From: JAGLQA01 sp023135565
GTDB lineage: Bacteria; Acidobacteriota; Aminicenantia; UBA2199
Direction: 5' to 3'
Length of the DNA stretch: 7,809 nt
Assembly: GCA_030639305.1 (NCBI GenBank)
Contig: DAOWCY010000277.1
Location: 1-7,809 of the forward strand
In this document: positions 5,595-7,809 of the stretch, in pieces
Layout: every line of letters starts with the position of its first letter
How positions within the stretch are numbered: the first letter of the stretch is position 1
The notes under the pieces: generated by a model
What the model saw: only the letters and a program-made list of their open reading frames with translations
Told to the model about the DNA's origin: nothing
The model's database searches: none
Program-made: the position numbers and the translations under genes

Positions 5595-6515
5595 GTGAAA
5601 AAATTATTTAGTTTGTTTCTTTTGGCCAGCCTGATCGTATCCTTTGCCGCGGCAAGTGGAAAATATGACCCGGCGGTCAAGAGGACGGAGTTAAAATTTA
5701 AGATCGAAAAACTTAGAACAGAGATCAGGGACAATGATTATACCTTTACCGTAGGTATAAATCCTGCCATGAACTACTCTATCGAGCAGTTGTGCGGTTT
5801 CAAACCGGGATTAGCGCCCGAGATTTTACCCGTAGACGACAGCGCCAACCCTATCAGGCATAACCTGAAAAAAACGCCCACACCCACACCCACGCCTACC
5901 CCCACACCTACCGGTCCCGTATCTTATTTCGGTTATTGGACGCCGGTCAAAGCCCAAGGAGCCTGCGGCGCGGGCTGGGCTATGACCACTGCCGGTATGT
6001 TCGAGTCCAACCTGCTGAAGAACGGCATCGAGGCTGATCTTTCGGAACAGTGGTTGGTATCCTGCAACACCGATGGTTGGGGCTGCAATGGCGGTTATTT
6101 TGCCAACGATTACTATTTAAATCCCGGCGCAGTGTTAGAGAGCTGCTTCCCTTATTCCGCCACTGACGAGGAATGCCAGGTAGGTTGCCCTTTTGTTTAC
6201 ATCGCAGCCGATTCAGGTAATATCGCGGTGGACACCGCCTCTATCAAAGCGGGTATCCAGGCATATGGCGCCGTATCATGCGCCGTTTATGTCAACGAAT
6301 TTTTCCAAGCTTACACCGGCGGCGTATTTGATTCCTGCAAAGATTCTTCGGTCAATCACACCGTGCTGCTCTGCGGTTGGGACGACAGCATGGGAACTAT
6401 CGGCGCCTGGTACTTAAAAAATTCCTGGGGCACCGGCTGGGGCGAAGACGGTTTTATGTGGATCGAGTACGGCTGTAGTAACGTCGGTTATGCCGCCAAC
6501 TACATCGCATATTAA
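5595..6515 (+). CDS. Exported C1A pseudoprotease (catalytic Cys replaced by Gly)
   Basis: A 306-residue paralogue of the protease at 850 with the same plan: Sec signal peptide (1-20, cleavage after AAA), pro-like region with FTVGINPAM (51-59), Pro-Thr linker (94-106) and papain domain (about 110-306). The active-site segment reads QGACGAGWAM where active relatives have QGSCGSCWAF, so position 127 (codon GGC at 5973-5975) is Gly instead of the nucleophilic Cys. Gln121, His255 in VNHTV, Asn276 in KNSWGTGWG and GCNGG (163-167) are kept. The frame is intact and the promoter and ribosome site are strong, so this is not a decaying gene. It should not act as a cysteine protease; a binding, decoy or regulatory role is possible but unproven. 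A cysteine beside the His is also lost and another gained at 229. No GC-rich terminator follows. Confidence 0.93.
   Translation: MKKLFSLFLLASLIVSFAAASGKYDPAVKRTELKFKIEKLRTEIRDNDYTFTVGINPAMNYSIEQLCGFKPGLAPEILPVDDSANPIRHNLKKTPTPTPTPTPTPTGPVSYFGYWTPVKAQGACGAGWAMTTAGMFESNLLKNGIEADLSEQWLVSCNTDGWGCNGGYFANDYYLNPGAVLESCFPYSATDEECQVGCPFVYIAADSGNIAVDTASIKAGIQAYGAVSCAVYVNEFFQAYTGGVFDSCKDSSVNHTVLLCGWDDSMGTIGAWYLKNSWGTGWGEDGFMWIEYGCSNVGYAANYIAY
5874..5912 (+). repeat. Pro-Thr linker repeat in the third protease
   Basis: Thirteen codons encode six Thr-Pro pairs and a final Thr between the pro-region and the papain domain. The repeat is longer and more regular than the linker at 1129-1158. Confidence 0.8.
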
Positions 6516-6556
6516 AAAAAAAAAGCTTTTTCTTGCCTACTTATGAAATTAATATA

Positions 6557-6584
6557 GCCACAGAGCACACCGAGGACACAGAGA
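6557..6584. repeat. CACAGAG-type intergenic repeat
   Basis: Three imperfect 9-base units (CCACAGAG, CACACCGAG, GACACAGAG) lie in tandem in non-coding sequence. Repeats of this style are scattered through intergenic regions of several bacterial groups, as I recall; no function is claimed. Confidence 0.45.
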
Positions 6585-6623
6585 GGGGAGCGCTTTTGAT
6601 TCTAAATAATAAGAAGTTTTGTT

Positions 6624-6698
6624 CAAACTTTTTCAAAAGTTTGGCCCCCGGCAGGGACCTGCCGCGAAGCGGCTCAACGCTTCCCCACGCGAGTGGGG
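6624..6698. repeat. Cluster of four perfect hairpins
   Basis: Within 75 bases there are four inverted repeats. CAAACTTTT/AAAAGTTTG (6624-6643) has a 2-base centre, CGGCAGG/CCTGCCG (6649-6664) a 2-base centre, GCCGC/GCGGC (6661-6673) a 3-base loop, and CCCCAC/GTGGGG (6683-6698) a GCGA tetraloop. The second and third share bases, so they are alternatives. No ORF here looks real. An extragenic palindromic element or the relic of a small mobile element is likely. Confidence 0.6.
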
Positions 6699-6781
6699 TC
6701 GCATCATGATTGCCTGTCCCTTTTTATTTCTTTCGACGGTCTCAATTATTAATTGCGAACTGTTCTCTCCTACAGGGAAAA

Positions 6782-7219
6782 TTAAAACAGGTTTTTTTCT
6801 AAAATTTCTACCGCGTCCCGGATAAATTTGTTGCACAGGGTATCGCAGAGGCCTTCTTTTTCTACGCGCTCCATACCTTCGGGGGTGCTGATATCCACCC
6901 CCAGCAATTCTTTACAGGCTATAGAATTATGAAGAACTTTGAATTCCGACACGAATTTTTTTACTAAAGCGCGGGTTTTTTCTTTTGCCGCCTCGTCGCC
7001 GGGTTCAACCCGGCCGTATTTTAGACCGATAACCATAAATGCCCCGGTGACAGCCCCGCAGGTTTCCGCCATGCAGCTCATCCCCGCACCGAAGGGTTCG
7101 GCGATTTTCAGAGCGGCCTCCCGGTCCAGTCCTAATTTTTCGCCAAAAGTCGCGAACAGGGCCTGCGAGCATACGAAACCCTCTTGAAAATAAGCCAGCG
7201 CTTGTTCGGCATTATTCAT
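6782..7219 (-). CDS. C_GCAxxG_C_C family putative redox-active protein
   Basis: A 145-residue cysteine-rich protein. It matches the C_GCAxxG_C_C family, thought to be redox-active or metal-binding. The family cysteines are present: Cys17 in the FVCSQALF segment, Cys49, Cys54 in TCGAVTGA (the CGAxxG core, 54-59), Cys102 in ACKELLG, and Cys125 and Cys129 in LCDTLCNKF. Length is normal for the family and there is no signal peptide or membrane helix, so it should be cytoplasmic. Its ATG lies inside the end of the upstream lipoprotein gene in another frame (overlap 7212-7219). No good ribosome site is visible, so translational coupling is likely. No clear terminator follows; the hairpin cluster at 6624-6698 lies about 85 bases beyond the stop. 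The precise reaction and partner are unknown. Confidence 0.88.
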   Translation of the reverse strand: MNNAEQALAYFQEGFVCSQALFATFGEKLGLDREAALKIAEPFGAGMSCMAETCGAVTGAFMVIGLKYGRVEPGDEAAKEKTRALVKKFVSEFKVLHNSIACKELLGVDISTPEGMERVEKEGLCDTLCNKFIRDAVEILEKNLF

Positions 7220-7580
7220 CTACTTTCACTGCTTCCCAGGTAATCGCTTCTTTATCCTCGAAACCCACATAAACAAATTTTCCACTCATATGGGTTTTGC
7301 TGCTTAGAGTGCCTGAATAATATTCTTTTTCATCTTTACTAATAATTTTTATTTTATCGCCTTTAACTGTGAAAGTGCCCCAGACTTCTCCCCCGAATTC
7401 ATGGAAAGTCCCGTCTTGTTTAAACATCCATTCCGGGGAAAAGGATTTCCCGCTGTTGTATTTTATTGTTGCTTCCCATTTCCCGGTTACATCGAATTTA
7501 GGCTTCGAGCTGCAGCCCGGGCTAATGAGTAGTAAAACCGCGGCTATAAAAAACATTGCGCATACTATAATTTTTTTCAT
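7212..7580 (-). CDS. Small exported protein, probable lipoprotein
   Basis: A 122-residue protein of unrecognised family. The N-terminus is a clear export signal (MKK, then a hydrophobic stretch at 4-20). It ends at SPGC, with Cys23 as the probable lipidated residue. Proline at -2 departs from the usual lipobox, so lipidation is likely rather than certain. The mature part is rich in predicted beta strands (GKWEATIK at 33-40, WMFKQDGTF at 51-59, WGTFTVKGDKI at 67-77, YSGTLSS at 88-94). This pattern resembles small lipocalin-like or beta-barrel lipoproteins, but I cannot name a domain. It is the first gene of a two-gene unit and overlaps the next by 8 bases. AAGGAG at 7587-7592, six bases upstream, supports the ATG. 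Confidence 0.82.
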   Translation of the reverse strand: MKKIIVCAMFFIAAVLLLISPGCSSKPKFDVTGKWEATIKYNSGKSFSPEWMFKQDGTFHEFGGEVWGTFTVKGDKIKIISKDEKEYYSGTLSSKTHMSGKFVYVGFEDKEAITWEAVKVDE

Positions 7581-7624
7581 TTCAATCTCCTTGATTTTAT
7601 AATTTAGGTACGGATCGAGGCTTA

Positions 7625-7653
7625 TTTATACCATACCTTCTCAAAGTAGGCAA
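7625..7653 (-). promoter_or_regulatory. Promoter of the lipoprotein and C_GCAxxG operon
   Basis: On the minus strand TTGCCT (7648-7653) and TATAAA (7625-7630) are 17 bases apart, and TGG directly before the -10 makes it an extended -10. It lies 44 bases upstream of the lipoprotein ATG. Both genes would be transcribed from here. Confidence 0.6.
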
Positions 7654-7809
7654 GAGGAGGGTGCGGCGGTCAGCAATTCCGCAAAATTTTTCAAATATTC
7701 AGTAATGATGGTGATATGAGATGCAATTTTGATGAATTCAAATTCTCAATTGCCATGAAACAGTTCTACCCGCCGTTAATTTCCCTGATTCTCCTGAAAT
7801 TTCATCCAA
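7654..7809. other. Right-hand tail without a supported gene
   Basis: No complete gene is visible. A 31-codon plus-strand frame from an ATG at 7716 is open to the window edge but has no ribosome site. The opposite strand has short open stretches broken by stops. Either could be an eroded gene or repeat. Confidence 0.4.

Noticed and set aside
5973..5975. The missing catalytic Cys as a sequencing error
   Set aside because: The flanking residues and a cysteine beside the catalytic His have also changed relative to the paralogue, which fits divergence better than a single base error, though only reads could exclude it.
6512..6535. A-run followed by AAGCTTTTTC just after the pseudoprotease stop as a terminator
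   Set aside because: The possible stem is only A-T pairs around AGCT with no proper loop; it lacks the GC-rich stem of an intrinsic terminator.
6619..6836. Two overlapping small ORFs on opposite strands
   Set aside because: Both are products of the palindromic sequence at 6624-6698 read through in either direction, with no ribosome site and low-complexity translations.
7654..7809. Minus-strand frame with in-frame stops (stretch EFIKIASHITII) as a decayed gene
   Set aside because: Two stops interrupt it within the window and I cannot identify a parent family; the evidence is too thin to call a pseudogene.

Overview
The window is bacterial chromosome. It shows Shine-Dalgarno sites close before start codons, one GTG start, sigma70-type promoters and strong intrinsic terminators. 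No RNA gene, CRISPR array, transposase or integrase is visible. The genes do not fix the phylum. Sec-exported papain-like proteases with Pro-Thr linkers, a Gpi18-like membrane glycosyltransferase, a probable lipoprotein and a C_GCAxxG_C_C protein would fit an uncultured, probably anaerobic lineage; that placement is inference.

Layout: (1) 1-487, the C-terminal end of a C1A protease that enters from the left, with its terminator. (2) 850-1752, a complete close paralogue with the same 3' segment and terminator. (3) 1933-5103 on the minus strand, a 1056-residue multidomain membrane glycosyltransferase convergent with gene 2. (4) 5595-6515, a third, more divergent C1A paralogue whose catalytic cysteine is replaced by glycine. 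(5) 6516-6781, an intergenic stretch rich in perfect hairpins. (6) 7580 to 6782 on the minus strand, a two-gene unit: a small probable lipoprotein, then a C_GCAxxG_C_C protein, with overlapping ORFs. (7) The last 200 bases hold only the promoter of that unit and unassigned sequence.

The core is a family of three exported papain-fold proteins. The two closest copies differ at 18 of 161 aligned residues. Gene 2 has the full catalytic set; gene 1 has its His and Asn, but its Cys lies outside the window. The third copy keeps the glutamine, histidine and asparagine but lacks the nucleophile, so it looks like a pseudoprotease expressed beside active relatives. Genes 2 and 3 share a leader, and a short motif (AGTTGTA / TACAACT) recurs around all three genes, suggesting common control. 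The glycosyltransferase between them has an unusual N-terminal half and an extracytoplasmic jelly-roll-like module. It also carries two related small palindromes read in frame within hydrophilic loops. A functional link between the glycosyltransferase and the proteases is possible because both act outside the cytoplasm, but only proximity supports it.
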